Source of the DNA: Siphlonurus alternatus
Taxonomy: Eukaryota; Arthropoda; Insecta; Ephemeroptera; Siphlonuridae
NCBI GenBank assembly: GCA_949825025.1
Contig: OX463782.1
Span: 3,917,501 to 3,981,500 of the forward strand
DNA: 64,000 nt
Reading direction: 5' to 3'
Made by a program: the position numbers and the translations under genes. This document shows positions 12,921 through 25,060 of the stretch, one piece after another. Every line of letters starts with the position of its first letter. Within the stretch, counting starts at the first letter, position 1. The notes under the pieces were generated by a model. It was not told the DNA's origin, did not search any database, and saw only the letters and a list, made by a program, of their open reading frames with translations.

Positions 12921-13149
12921 TGAGGCCAAGGATTTTGTATAATTATATAACCTCTGGATAGGATATTACTATACCAATAATATTAGAGCTACTGACAATG
13001 AGGCAAATCTCCAACGTAAGATGGCGGACATCCCATTGGACCATTGTTTAGTATTGTAACCGCCACCCACTTCCTCCTCACGACTGTGCCTCACTGACGG
13101 CAGCACCGTCACCTATCCAGAGTTTATATACAAAATCCTTGGTTGAGGC
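12921..13149. repeat. about 229-bp imperfect inverted repeat containing a YY1-like site
   Basis: GAGGCCAAGGATTTTGTATA pairs with its complement ending TCCTTGGTTGAGG, and CCTCTGGATAGG pairs with CCTATCCAGAG. The centre holds AAGATGGCGGACAT, a good YY1-type motif, and CCATTGG. MITE-like; no target duplication is clear. Confidence 0.55.
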
Positions 13150-13408
13150 TAACTAAATTGTCCGTCATTTTTATTTAGGTTATGATCGGAGATGCTCGGA
13201 AGTATTCGGCTCTTGTTCGCCCAATTAGATCCTTAGTTGCAAACTGTGAACCAATGACGGAGGACATTATAAATATGACGAAAACTTAATTAAATTTGAT
13301 GCACAGTGTATAATTTTAAAAGTGTCAAGTGTTGGGAAACATTAATCCTAATTTTACCGTTATACCCATCTCTGTCTTCTATACTTTTCAGAGTGTATGC
13401 CAAATCTA

Positions 13409-13516
13409 TACTAAAATCGTCCCCATTTTATCTTTGTTTTGACGTCATGCGACCCTTCCATTAGAATTATATTGGAGGATAAAGGACGTCAAACCAAAGA
13501 TAAATGGAGACGAGTA
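13409..13516. repeat. about 108-bp hairpin with GACGTC in both arms
   Basis: CGTCCCCATTTTATCTTTG pairs with CAAAGATAAATGGAGACG. The arms also carry TTTTGACGTCATG and AGGACGTCAAA, so each half carries a CRE-like core. Confidence 0.55.
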
Positions 13517-14357
13517 TATTCTGACAAACATGAGGGTATATAATTCAATCTCACCACAGTGAGAATTTTAGACACTTAAAACTAAATCTCATTAAATTTC
13601 TGAACGAAATTTTGACTTCAAATTAGCAAAGATATTTTTCAAAATTGGGTAACCTTTTGACTCGTTTTAGTATCACTCGTTAAGGTTAAAAAAAAGTTGT
13701 TGTTTTTTTTTTTCCCTCAAGAATTTGCTGTCAATCTACGTCTAATTTCAGTTCACGAAACTCTCTCATAGTATTAGTATATCTTATATTGTCAAGTTTA
13801 TATTATAGTGTCTTGAAAGTAGCTGTAAGTTTTCTGTACTTTTTATTCATTTTCAGCGTTGCATACAATTTTCACACGTATAGGTCAGTACTTCTACCGG
13901 AAAAACCCTCTACAAAGTTTCAAAACTGAATTACAAACAGAATAGCTTTACAAAATTTGAAGGAAAAATCAAATTAATGTAACTACGCGAATAAAACCTC
14001 ATAAGGAAAAAAGAGCACCAAGTTTTGAATTATATAGTATAGAATACAAAGAGTGACATTGTTATGACAGTTATGTTATGAATTATGAACACCGTATACT
14101 GTAATACAGTGAGTCTATAGACCTAAGCCTTCTTCTGTAATAGAATAGCATGGTGAAGTTTTAATTCGCACAATTGTAAACGGGGTGAAATTTTAATACA
14201 AAAAAACTAACAAAGTTTCTATCTTGGAGAACCTGCATTGTAAACCATTTTAAAATACAGGTGAATATTATAAGTAAAACTAGGTAAGAAATTATCTTTT
14301 TTTACAATAGATTTTAAGTCCTTAGATCTGATCCTCAGAAAAACAATTAGTTAATAA

Positions 14358-14607
14358 AGTATCGACCTCAAAATTTTTATTGCAGAAATGTGTAGAGGGT
14401 GCAAAGTTATGCTACTCTGATTTTTTTTTTTTACATTTTTGTAGAGTCCGGGAACTATTTTTGAACAAATTATTGAAAGTAGAGGGAGAGAACAAAAGGA
14501 GCATTGGTTATTCAAACCCGGTCTCTGAAAAATCTGAAAATAAAAATTATAGTGGCATTACTTTGCACCTTAATTCTATCCATTTTTGCAATTTAGGTCG
14601 ATACTGT
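14358..14607. repeat. inverted-repeat element, copy 1 of the AGTATCGACCT family
   Basis: Terminal AGTATCGACCTCAAAATTTT pairs with the right end AATTTAGGTCGATACT. The next segment, AGAGGGTGCAAAGTTATG, pairs with CATTACTTTGCACC. A second copy is at 19840-20160. Confidence 0.65.
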
Positions 14608-14989
14608 TTTAAAATATTGAATATGTTATAAGTAATTAGTTTGGTCTTTTGCAGTGAAAATGCATGTCAGTAGTTAACATTGAATCGATATTCTATATGT
14701 TTTTAAATGCACTTGTATGAAGATAAGTATCTTCATTGTCATTTTTATTTAGCAATGTAATACGAGAGGTAAATAAAGTCATTCATATGTTAATCTCTTA
14801 AGTAAAACCCACTTGCAACTTGATACATTATTTGTTATTACTTTTATGCACCTGTCATAATATCAAGTACACTTACCTATATAATTTGACATATAAGTGT
14901 GTCTTTGAACAGTTTGAACTCCATGGCTTTTTTGTTGCACTTTTGGATAAAGCACATCGAGAGTTATGTATTGTCAATTGTTCTCTTCT

Positions 14990-15135
14990 TTTGAACCCTC
15001 CAACACCCTCAAAATAAAAGGGAAAGACGCTGTGACGTCATAGTCATGCAACATCTTTCCCTATGCTTACGTGCTAAATATTTGCATGACTATGACGTCA
15101 CATTGTTTTGCAACATGGTTTTAAGGGTGTTAAAG
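14990..15135. repeat. hairpin with two TGACGTCA palindromes; family member also at 63520
   Basis: CTGTGACGTCATAGTCATGC pairs with GCATGACTATGACGTCACA. The right half (GCTAAATATTTGC, GACTATGACGTCACA, GTGTTTTGCA) recurs at about 63570-63625. MITE-like. Confidence 0.55.
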
Positions 15136-15196
15136 GCTTTAAAAAAAATGAAAAAATATTGGCAATACATAACTTACCTCTAGCCATGCAAATATG

Positions 15197-15236
<40 letters not shown>
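15197..15236. repeat. poly(A) tract, about 40 bp
   Basis: A homopolymer A run after GCAAATATG. It may be a retroposon tail, but no recognisable retroposon body precedes it. The adjacent 15240-15420 forms a weak inverted repeat around ACTTGGTTTTC and GAAAACCAAGT. Confidence 0.6.
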
Positions 15237-15238
<2 letters not shown>

Positions 15239-16636
15239 AATTTTCACACCTTTCTATACGAAGGTTCATATTTAACTTGGTTTTCATTATAAACGCTCGG
15301 GTGTCCTTCGACTCAGCTCGGCCAGTAAAATTTTTCGTTACAAATAATACACCAATGACTAAAGACGTTACAAACACGACGAAAACCAAGTTAAATGTGG
15401 ACCAGAGTATACCTGATTTGGAACTAAAGTCATATTTGAGGTTATATATTTTGTAGTCTTCCAGCATATTACATATGTTTATTATGGTAGATTTAACGAA
15501 AGATGAAAGTTGGTTGAGAAATGTGTGATATGTTTAGGAGCCAAGCTGTGATATCAAAGAGGGAATGGACGTTTCACTGAGGTTTCTCTGGAGGCCAACC
15601 ACGAGCAAGTTATTTCTGTTCTCCGTTTTATACAAGTTGCTGCTGCTGGCCAGTTAGCCATGATGATGGGGTAGAGACAGCAGCTGGGAGAAAGGTGCAA
15701 GAACATACTCTATCCGTCTAAAATAGAGCACCCTGCATAGTCTTTACAATTTGTGATGCAACTTCAGAATATAAACAAAATTAGATTACTAAATTTCAAA
15801 ACAGTCGAAAAAAGCTATACTTTTTTTTAATCGTACCGAATTTTGATAACATGAAAAAGAATACGTATCTACCATAAGTAAACTGACCTCTCTCAATCAA
15901 TACTGAATATATATAAATGGTCTTATACTACACATCACACAGTTCTCTGGACACCACAAACTTAACTCGTGCTTTGTTTGTAGGCATTATCACGCAGCCC
16001 ATTGAAGTGTGGTGAACCAAAACTATTTTGATATTGATAGACTTCTTACATCTCCCAAAATTGCAAATCTGCACCTGTTTATTGGAACTGCAGCTCTATA
16101 GCAAATGAGGCAGGAATAAAGTTCATGCTATCCAGAGATGTACCAACTGATGTGCTGGTGCTGCCTCATTTTATTCTTAAAGTGATTTTTTAATGGTGAA
16201 ATGAAATGTCGAGTTTCTTTTTTAAAGAAAATAGTTCAAATAATCACACCTGGGGTGAATTGAATTAACTAAGCTAGTAAAATTATTCTTGTTTCAAATA
16301 ATCTCCTTTACTGTTAATAATTTGAAAATTCGTACACTTGTTGTAATGCTAGAACTTTAGTTCTGAAAGTCGCACAAGGAAAACGTTAACATATAGGATC
16401 GATCATGTCGATAGGTTTACATTATACGTGGAAGGTGATAATGACGGCTGGATTTCAAAGACTCGAACTTCAAGTATCATGTAATAATAACAGGAAACAC
16501 TGATTTTGAGTTCTGGTGGTAAAACTTCCACAGATAAACAAGTTGTATTCTAAATGCGAGTATACGATTACAGTTTCTGTTATTGGTTGTACTGAGAAAA
16601 ATCTGGGAACCTTTCTAATTATTAATGAATTATAAT

Positions 16637-16806
16637 GTGCTTTTTTCGTCATCGGTGCGTATCATACAAGTCTAAGTAAAAGCGTTTGAAAGAAAAGAGT
16701 GGGCGAGGCAAAGAATTGAACCTGGGACCTTAAGATTTACGCTTCGATTCTTTCGAACATTTATACTTTGACTTATATATGATAAGCACTGATGACGGAA
16801 CAAGCA
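16637..16806. repeat. inverted repeat, larger member of the CGTCATCGG hairpin family
   Basis: TGCTTTTTTCGTCATCGGTG pairs with the right end CACTGATGACGGAACAAGCA. The centre carries a minus-strand B-box-like GGTTCAATTC (plus GAATTGAACC at 16715-16724) absent from the compact copy at 60541-60640. This suggests an internal insertion or a tRNA-derived core. Confidence 0.5.
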
Positions 16807-16972
16807 CATTGGATTGAATTAATTAAAAAAGTCTTGTAATGGAGTATTAATTCATGTCTTAAAAAAAAAGGCATTTAAAATCAATATACAATACTTTCCC
16901 TTGTAAAAATACATACCGCTCTCTAACCTATTCGAGGACTAATTTTTATGCTTGATAATAAAATACTCTTAA

Positions 16973-17393
16973 GGTGGAGATAATACGAATCAGCTGTTCG
17001 ACGTAGTCCCCTTTGATTAGCATGTAAACCTTAGCACAAGGACTATAGTATATAGTACTTGACCTTAGCAAATTCACAAAAATTCTGACATTTTTTTGAA
17101 AGATAGATTCTAGTGCATAAAAGCCATAAAAAAAATCAAAACAATTTAACGAGACGATTTTTTTTAATTACTTTTTTTTTTTAATTTTCAGCATAATGCT
17201 TTCCCCTTGGAGAGATAAACTAAAAACTTAATTAAATTGTCAAATTATTTTGAAATTTTTTCTATGGCTTTAGGTACTAAAAAAAGTGAAAACTTCCTCT
17301 TAAAAAAAAATTCAGAATTTTTGTGAATTTGCTAAGGCTTACATGTTAATCAAAGAGGACTACGTCGAACAGCTGATTCGTATTATCTCTACC
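16973..17393. mobile_element. TTAA-flanked MITE (piggyBac-type duplication), family B copy 1
   Basis: The inverted termini GGTGGAGATAATACGAATCAG / CTCTACC lie between TTAA at 16969-16972 and 17394-17397. The arms contain CAGCTGTTCGACGTAGTCC and GCATGTAAACCTTAGC. TTAA duplication is the piggyBac hallmark. It carries a 26-bp palindromic insertion at 17037-17062. The sister copy is nested at 48885-49269. Confidence 0.8.
17037..17062. mobile_element. 26-bp palindromic insertion with 8-bp duplication CCTTAGCA
   Basis: CAAGGACTATAG...ATAGTACTTGA lies between CCTTAGCA at 17029-17036 and 17063-17070. The sister MITE at 48.9 kb reads AAACCTTAGCAAATTG without interruption. The 8-bp duplication is of hAT type; at 26 bp it is extremely small for an inserted element. 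Confidence 0.6.
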
Positions 17394-18954
17394 TTAAGAC
17401 AGTTTAATATTCCCCTATTATTATTAGTGTTTTCTCTAAACTTCCCAAGTCGTCTTGCCCCTGCTACGTATACAACCCGCTCCATTTAACTGCTACACAA
17501 GTTGCCTAACCCAAAGGAGATTTGTTCGGGGCGCTTATGAATTATATTTAATTAATAGTAGTACACACCAATATATTCCATGTAATCTTATAGAATTCTA
17601 TCTAATTCTAATACTATACATTCAAATTTGAGATTGGGGGAGTATAATTTAGAAATGTAGTGTAGCTAACCTGCAGGTATACGATGGCCACTCCCACTAC
17701 TACAAATAATTCAGAGATCACACAGACATACATACTCGAGTGGGGCATTGTTTCAAACAAACCTTTGTCTATCTACAATTATGTATGTGGTATAGCACCT
17801 GCAGACCTCTTATGTTATATATGAATTTAACTATATATAATTTTATACAATCACTGTCTGCCATTGTTCCTCTATCTCATTATAAAAACATCTGTGTTAT
17901 ATTATTACAGCTTTGTTTACATAATTTTATGCTTAAATTTTATTCTTTAAAATATTTCAACAAAAAAATGTTAGGCTGCATTTTTTTATTAATCGATAGT
18001 GATGTTTTTTCATAAGCATGCAAATGTAATTTTATACAATACGCTTTGATCTTTTTTAAGCTGTGTTCACAAAATGCTTTGTATAATGTTAAAAGTAAAT
18101 ATTTGCACTTTTTCTTAAATTTGAAGTACTTTTTACTTGAAATAAATAAATCAAAGATTTTTACTGCTTTATAAACATTTAAAATCAATCAAATTTATCA
18201 CACCCTAATAATCGCTTTTTACTTTATTTTTTCTCAAAATTTGAAATGCATTTTTGCATTCCTCTTTTCTTCTTTTACCAACTTTATGCTATGATATTAT
18301 ATATCGTATGATTTTCGATGACAATTAAGATTTTTAGATATTCTCAAAGAAAACGTTTAATACTTAAAGAATTCTGTTGAAACATGCATTGTATTTTATA
18401 TGTACTGCACTAATGAAATATAAACAACGCGCATCTGTATGCACCGAAGTCATAATTTTATTTTAATACTTAAAAAGTTTATTTGCTGTATAATATTCCC
18501 TTTGACTTAATGCTAAAGTATAGTTGTAATATAAAGTCGGATGAAATAATGAAATTAGTTTACACGTCAAATTAAAATTATTTTATAAATTAGTTTTGGG
18601 TTATTATTAATCTTACGTTCAATTTTTATTGTACATTTTTTTAGGTATTCTTTATTAAGTTTTATTTTTATATCTTAATTAATTTCACCGTGCTGGGTTG
18701 TTATTATAAAAAAGTAACAAGAAGTATACGACACGTTCATTTCAAGCAGTATAGTTAGAGTGGTTGCTACCTCGTGCTAATAGGCACTCGTTATTAGGTT
18801 ATCTAGCTGGCGTGTATATGACGTGGTGATAATGAAGCCACCCCAGCTCTGATTAGCGCTCTGCAGGGTGGGAGACAGCGGGGGTGTTGTTTCGTAGTGG
18901 CGGGAATAACGTACTCTCTCCTCGAGTCACCTTGCGTTAATGAGTACGCCGAGC

Positions 18955-18955
18955 T

Positions 18956-18996
<41 letters not shown>
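18955..18996. repeat. (CT)n microsatellite within a GC-richer island
   Basis: A CT run of about 42 bases. The surrounding 18780-19210 is GC-richer (GCCACTCC, CCGGGGCCC) and without a convincing frame. Like the CT runs at 3104 and 49955, it abuts a GC-rich segment, possibly a promoter. Confidence 0.85.
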
Positions 18997-19000
<4 letters not shown>

Positions 19001-19839
19001 CTCACTCTGTCTCCTGTCTGTCTGTCTGTCCCACTCTCCTCCCATTCTGTCTCCCTCCCTCTCATCCACTTATTAACACCCGCAGCGACAGAGCATTCTA
19101 ACGCCTGCACCTTACTTCTCCTGCCACGATCTTCTTACTGAGCTGGAGAACTCTCTGTGGCCCGCAATGCGCCACTCCAGTCCTGTCTACCGGGGCCCTC
19201 TGGCAAACTTTCCTCCCTCAAAACTCAATTCTTTTTTTTTATCCTCTTTTTATATCTCTAGGGAAAGAAACAAAACAAAAAATTGTTGAGAGTATTTTTT
19301 CCATGACGATATACGTGATTGAGTTTCTGATACAAAACCATCTTCGTTTTCTACTTTTCTGTAAATTTTATTCAAATAACGTCATTGTTTTTATCATGAC
19401 AATCTCTAGTGATGGATTGCTCTGAGATCTCTGGTCTTATATGCAAATATAAATGTTTGTGTATACATTATTGCCCCTTATATATTGTTGTATTTTTTAT
19501 ATTCAAATCTCCAAATTTTAGACACTTGCTGCAGTAAAATGCATATGACGTTATGTTTTTGTTTTTTCACTTTTTTCTGTTTTATTTTGTTGTTGTTTAT
19601 GAATTAAATTTTAATTATTGCATTTTATAAAATATTTAAAGAGCTGCTGCTTTCTCATTCACAAAGTCTTACTTACAACATGCATGGTCTTTGTACAATA
19701 ACTGCATCATGGTTTGCAATTAAAAATTTAGAATATTTAGATCTCTAAGAAATGCAAGACTAAAGCAATATACATGTATATATATTTTTTTATTAGTTAT
19801 GAATCATTGTAACCATTTTTTGCTCCTTAACTGAAATGG

Positions 19840-20160
19840 AGTATCGACCTCAAAAAAAAATATTGCAAAAATGGATAGAGGGTGCAAAGTTATGCCACTT
19901 TTTTTTTTTTTTTTTTTTTTCCTCATATTTTTTAGAGGCTGGGAAGTATTGCTAAAAAGTTTTGCCGAGGTCGGGTTTGAACCCATGCACGCCCCTTTTA
20001 GGTCCTATCCTTTTTTTTAAAGAAAGCGTCTCTTTCTCTGTACTTTAAATATTAAAAAAAAAAATCATTCCCGGACTCTAAAAAAAATCTGAAAAAAATC
20101 AGAGTAGCAGAACTTTGCACCCTTTATCAATTTCTGCAATAAAAAAAAATTAGGTCCATT
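19840..20160. repeat. inverted-repeat element, copy 2 of the AGTATCGACCT family
   Basis: It shares AGTATCGACCTCAAAA, GAGGGTGCAAAGTTATGCCA and the complementary GCAGAACTTTGCACC end with 14358-14607. The centre carries GGTTTGAACCC at 19977-19987, a B-box-like palindrome, and long T tracts. Confidence 0.65.
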
Positions 20161-20460
20161 ATACAATTAATGCTATTTACATAATTTCTATTGTGCTTTA
20201 AATTTAGTAATTCGAACTTTTTAGACAGCTTATCATCCATGATGTAAATTGAGTATCATTTAATGAAATAAAGCTGTTAATATGAACCAGTTTGTGAACA
20301 CAATTAACAATTGAATTCCGATACTGCCGGAGATGTGATGTCCTCCCCTGGATATTATGATAGAGGAAATAAAATGGTTTCGGCTTGAACGTTTGTACCT
20401 CGAATGTAATACCACCACAGCGCATCTGCCGACATACATTCAAATTAATTTAATATTCAC

Positions 20461-20480
20461 ACCGGAAGTAACCGGAAGTG
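20461..20480 (+). promoter_or_regulatory. tandem ETS-type sites, 10-bp period
   Basis: ACCGGAAGTAACCGGAAGTG followed by TGACG. Two CCGGAAGT cores are exactly one helical turn apart. An inverted pair with the same spacing lies at 20610-20628. The surrounding AATTCGTATTTGAAAT resembles sequence beside the 26601 pair, so the sites may sit in a dispersed repeat. Confidence 0.4.
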
Positions 20481-20609
20481 TGACGTTTCTGTTCTTTCAA
20501 TTCGTATTTGAAATATAAAATTTTACAGAAAGTTTTGTTATTAAAGTACTGACTTATTTACAAAAAAAAATCAAAACTCAGACATGAATAGCAAAACCAG
20601 AAGCCTCTC

Positions 20610-20628
20610 ACTTCCGGCTACTTCCGGT
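20610..20628 (-). promoter_or_regulatory. tandem ETS-type sites, inverted orientation
   Basis: ACTTCCGGCTACTTCCGGT is the complement of ACCGGAAGTAGCCGGAAGT, again with 10-bp spacing. With 20461-20480 it frames a segment of about 170 bp as an inverted pair. Confidence 0.4.
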
Positions 20629-22498
20629 GGGAATGACAAATAAATTAGACTGTAGCAGCAGGGAGCATCGATCCCTCGGGTTCTCCGGGTCGACCCCTGA
20701 CCTAGTAGTTCCCCCCTCTCTCCTCCACACTGTATAGAGATTAGTTCAAAGGATTTTCCGCTTAAAGCGCTGGCATCGCATCCAATTATTTATCACTTAA
20801 TGTTATGACAACGTTGGGGATCTTTTGAACTAACAAACTACCTCTGACTTTAAACTTCAATAGTTACAAACTCATCCGGATAACTCGTTCATCATAGTAT
20901 TTATTTGTATCCAATTACTGAATGTTTACTGTTTTTAATTTTGTTACTGATTTTCAGTTTGTCAATTTTAGTACTGCAGTTGATTTAATTGGTAATCAAT
21001 TATCACATCATAACTTAAACATGTCAATGATTTGAATTTAGATAAAAAGATTTTCTTTTTAATTAAAATTTAATGTATAAAAAGTTTAAATTTGACTTGT
21101 TTTGAAAATTATACACTTTTGTCTTTATCCGAATTGTTTAGATTTTTACTTACAATTTAGTATTGCAATTAATTTACTCGAAGATGAGTTAAACTATTAT
21201 AATATAATGTATTTTTGTGTGATGTGTTGTTCTAACGTATATCAGTAAGAAACTCAAAAAATATGTGTACGTTAGCTTCAAAAGCTGCTTTTGATGATTT
21301 TCATTAAAAGTCATACTTATCATTAAAAAAGAGGACTTTTAATGCTTGAAAGTGGAAAAAGATCCTTTAATTGGGCACTTTTACTATAATATTCGTACAC
21401 CTCGGAACAGCTTGAAATTTACTCCTGGCTCTTTTGCTGGCACTGCACCTCCGATATAAAAAGAGATGCAAATTTCCAATTTTGAAGGTGGTAATAAGAC
21501 CACCTAGCCCGAAGAGTTTAAGTCCACCACGCTTCTATAGACCGTGTGGTAACGCCTACAAACAAAGCAGAGGTAAAGCTCGTAGTGTCTCAAAAGCCGT
21601 ACATCGTTTTAAGAAAATGGTTTTGATATAATTTTTAATTATTTTGCTTTTATATTATTCAATAGACAATTCTAATAACTAAGACAATTAGAACAGCGAG
21701 GTTTGTTGGTAACACGATACTTTGTGAAAGAGCCACGGCAATAAAACAGTCTCACCGCTTGTTCTCACTTAATCAAATTATTGATTCTACTGCAGAGGTC
21801 AAGTGTCACCCAATTTATCCTTGTTTGTGTTTCACCGCGACAAAATTAACAACTATTGCTTTTCATTACACGGAGAAAAAATATCACCTTACAAATTTAT
21901 GTTATTGGTCTCACAATGCATTTCAGAAAAGAAAAAAAAAATATTTTTTTTTCTTCATTTGTATATTTTACTAACATATTTACAGTTACAATAATTAACA
22001 GGTGAATCGATGTAGTAAATTTATCAAGACACTAACAGGTCACAAAAGGTAAAATATGCGTAATGGTATAATTATAATATATATTATTGATAATACATAT
22101 TTTTTTAACTTAAACCGTAATGTTAACATGTTAAAAAAAAATTAATTTTCCTATGTCCAGATTATTTACAAAAAGTATAGAATTGATATTATATATTTTA
22201 GATGGAATATAATTTTTTTATTCCTTTGTGTAAGAACATATCCATATTTCAAAGAAATTTTATATGTTTTTCATGTATTTAAAGTATTAATTGGTAACTA
22301 TAATGTTGACTATCGTATTTTCCTGCTGCTATGGCCATACGTCACTTGCAGGTGTCGAAATAATATTAATGATTTCCAATTTATAACAAGAATTCTGAAC
22401 ACTAAGTATTAAAACAAAGTATGGTTGTTGAGACCTATAACGATTAATTGCAGTAACTTTGACGTCATAATGTTGTATTGAAAATTTCTGTCAAACGG
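20629..22498. other. AT-rich non-coding DNA
   Basis: A GC-richer patch at 20650-20720 and a Pro/Arg-rich frame near 21480-21630 were examined. Neither has credible splice or start signals. No other feature is seen. Confidence 0.45.
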
Positions 22499-22986
22499 AA
22501 TGAGCAATTAGAAACGAAAAATTTTATTGGCTTAATCGAAAGAAGGGGTAAAAATATGACGTTGTGAATTGTTTCAGATTTTTTTGTGACCTATAACTAA
22601 TTTTAATTAATTAATTAAGTTGCATTATTTTGAGAGTGCCGCCTCTCGTGACGCCTCTGACGTCACACAATTCTTGTACTTTTGCACTATAGATGAGATT
22701 AGGTGAGAACATGCAGGTATGAAAATCAAAATGGCTGGCGCCACGTTTGAAATTCCCCGCTTCAAATTTTTGAAGTTTTAATGTGGGTTACGTTTGATCA
22801 ATTTTAGCTTTATTTTGTTCGCATACCACTGGAAAATATGGTTGAAATATGATTTAAAACTTCTATCGTGCTCTAATATTGTTTAATACGTAAAAAGTAG
22901 AAAATTATGAGAGACTAACATCTTACATCAAATTATAAGTTTGCTTTCTTCCTTTAAATAAAATAATTTGCTGATACTTGGTGTGC

Positions 22987-23055
22987 TAGTGGGTTAGCTC
23001 AGTGGTAAACGCATCAGACTTCAAATTTCGTGGTTGCGGGTTCGATTCTTTTTTC
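22987..23055 (+). repeat. tRNA-derived module (A and B boxes), left arm
   Basis: TTAGCTCAGTGG (A box) and GGTTCGATTC (B box, 23039-23048) are correctly spaced, but the acceptor stem does not pair. It is therefore a SINE head or tRNA relic, not a functional tRNA. The D-arm to anticodon region resembles lysine-type tRNA (GCATCAGACTT). Confidence 0.55.
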
Positions 23056-23369
23056 CGGCGAGTTTTTATAAATACATTTTTTTTCTTTAATTTTAATATA
23101 TTTATGAATTCTAAATTTATAAAATGTGGTTAAAATATGGCTTACAGCTACTATCAATCGTAATTGATAACTTTTTAATAGTAAAGAGATGGAACAATAT
23201 TAATAAAAAATTACTTCACTTTTTCGCGTTCCAATAAAACATTTCTCTTACCGAGGCTCAAAGCTTAATTAGTGTGGCACTGTGGCACAGTGGCGGAGAA
23301 ATTTTCTTTAATTAAATAAATTAAACTAAATTAAAGGAAAGAAAACTGTCGAGTTTAAAAAATCCTTCG

Positions 23370-23440
23370 ACGTGGAGAATCAAACTCTCCACCACAAGAG
23401 TACGCGAGCTCTGCGTCTTCGCCACTGTGCCACACCAAGC
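23370..23440 (-). repeat. tRNA-like module in the centre of the foldback
   Basis: On the minus strand, TGGCACAGTGGCGAAGACGC (A-box-like) is followed by GAGTTTGATTC (B-box-like; plus 23377-23387). It differs in sequence from the arm modules. Confidence 0.4.
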
Positions 23441-23639
23441 TTTGAGATACAGTGTGAAAAATGTTTTATTTGAACGTATAAAAGTGAAGTAATTTTTTAT
23501 TAATATTGTTTCCTCTCTTTACTATTAAAAAGTTATCAATTACGACTGTAAACCATATTTTAACCACATTTTATAAATTTAGAATTCATAAATATATTAA
23601 AATTAAAGAAAAAAAATGTATTTATAAAAACTCGCCGGG

Positions 23640-23710
23640 AGAAAGAATCGAACCCGCTACCACGAAATTTGAAGTCTGATGCGTTTACCACTGGGCTAAC
23701 CCACTAGCAC
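23640..23710 (-). repeat. tRNA-derived module, right arm (inverted copy)
   Basis: The complement of the module at 22987-23055, with GAATCGAACCC (B box) and GGGCTAACCC. One A-box base differs between the arms (GCTCAGTGG versus GCCCAGTGG). Confidence 0.55.
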
Positions 23711-24974
23711 ACCATGCATTAGTAAATTATTTTATTTAAAGGAAGAAAGCAAACTTATAATTTGATGTAAGAAGTTAGTCTCTCATAATTTTCTACTTTT
23801 TACGTATTAAACAATATTAGAGCACGATAGAAGTTTTAAATCATATTTCAACCATATTTTTCAGTGGTATACGAACAAAATAAAGCTAAAATTGATCAAA
23901 CGTAACCCACATTAAAACTTCAAAAATTTGAAGCGGGGAATTTCAAACGTGGCGCCAGCCATTTTGATTTTCATACCTGCATGTTCTCACCTAATCTCAT
24001 CTATAGTGCAAAAGTACAAGAATGGTGTGACGTCAGAGGCGTCACGAGAGGCGGCACTCTCAAAATAATGCAACTTAATTAATTAATTAAAATTAGTTAT
24101 AGGTCACAAAAAAATCTGAAACAATTCACAACGTCATATTTTTACCCCTTCTTTCGATTAAGCCAATAAAATTTTTCGTTTCTAATTGCTCATTGTACGA
24201 AATAAATTTTAAAATTTTGAGAATATTTTGAAATTTAATCGATCATGGTTTGGCCATGTTCAAAGAGAACAGCTGCATTTCCGTTTTTTGTCCATAAGCC
24301 CACATGTTAAAATTTTACCTCGATTTTCACGAAACTGATCAAACTTCACAATTTTTATGCTACCAAGTATAAAGTTCTCTGCAATTCTTCTTGCATTAAA
24401 AGGGACCGATTCCGAGATCACCGGACATTGAGATTCATCCTTAAGAATATGCTGAAGACATTGATATACAAGTGTACAAATTTTAAATAAACAGTCGAGG
24501 CTAGTTAATAATTTATATTAGTTTACTTTGCTTCCATAATATATTTTTATTCTACATGTCACTTGAGATTGTTGCATGGTCTGACCTCACAAATGTTCTA
24601 TTCTTAGTTACTTCATTGTTGCGCATTGTCTGATAAGCCTACTTAAGTGACAATGACATCTTCACTCTTATGGTGACTTTACTTTTTTTTTTTTACCCTC
24701 CTATATAAGACAAGATATTGATCATCTTCAAGAACTATCGTGCATGGTGTTCCTTTTTTTTTATATCAAAAAACTTGGTTGTGCTTTTCTTATCGATTTT
24801 GATACGTTCTCTGAAGCTACTTTTTGACTTAACACTCTTCCAATATCTTTAAGCCGCACACGATAACTCTGTCTCTGTCTCTAACATCAATAATCTATAA
24901 CCCATGTTGTGTAGTCTTATTTTATTATTTATATATTTTTATATACATAATTCAAGCAACAGAAAATGTAGTTA

Positions 24975-24999
24975 TTAGTTGTATATATATAATTATATA

Positions 25000-25056
<57 letters not shown>
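24975..25056. repeat. (AT)n microsatellite
   Basis: A long alternating AT run with an interrupted left part (TATATAATTATATATAATT). Similar shorter runs lie at about 702-742 and 33744-33760. Confidence 0.9.

Positions 25057-25060
<4 letters not shown>

Larger units (their letters stand above)
22499..24194. mobile_element. 1.7-kb foldback element with about 0.8-kb inverted arms
   Basis: The ends read AATGAGCAATTAGAAACG and its complement. The arms (about 22499-23300 and 23418-24194) match with few differences over their whole length, e.g. GGCTGGCGCCACGTTTGAAA on one side and TTTCAAACGTGGCGCCAGCC on the other. Each arm includes a tRNA-like module, and the 120-bp centre holds a third. No open frame of transposase size is present. 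No target duplication was found. It may be a foldback transposon or two SINE-bearing copies in palindromic arrangement. Confidence 0.7.

Noticed and set aside
21434..21631. Pro/Arg-rich frame with RPPSPKSLSPPRFYRP
   Set aside because: GC-richer than flanks, but no clear acceptor, only a weak donor (AGAG/GTAAAG) within the frame, and no family motif.
22987..23710. Functional tRNA genes
   Set aside because: A and B boxes are present, but the acceptor stems do not pair and the copies lie inside a repeat. They are tRNA-derived, not tRNAs.
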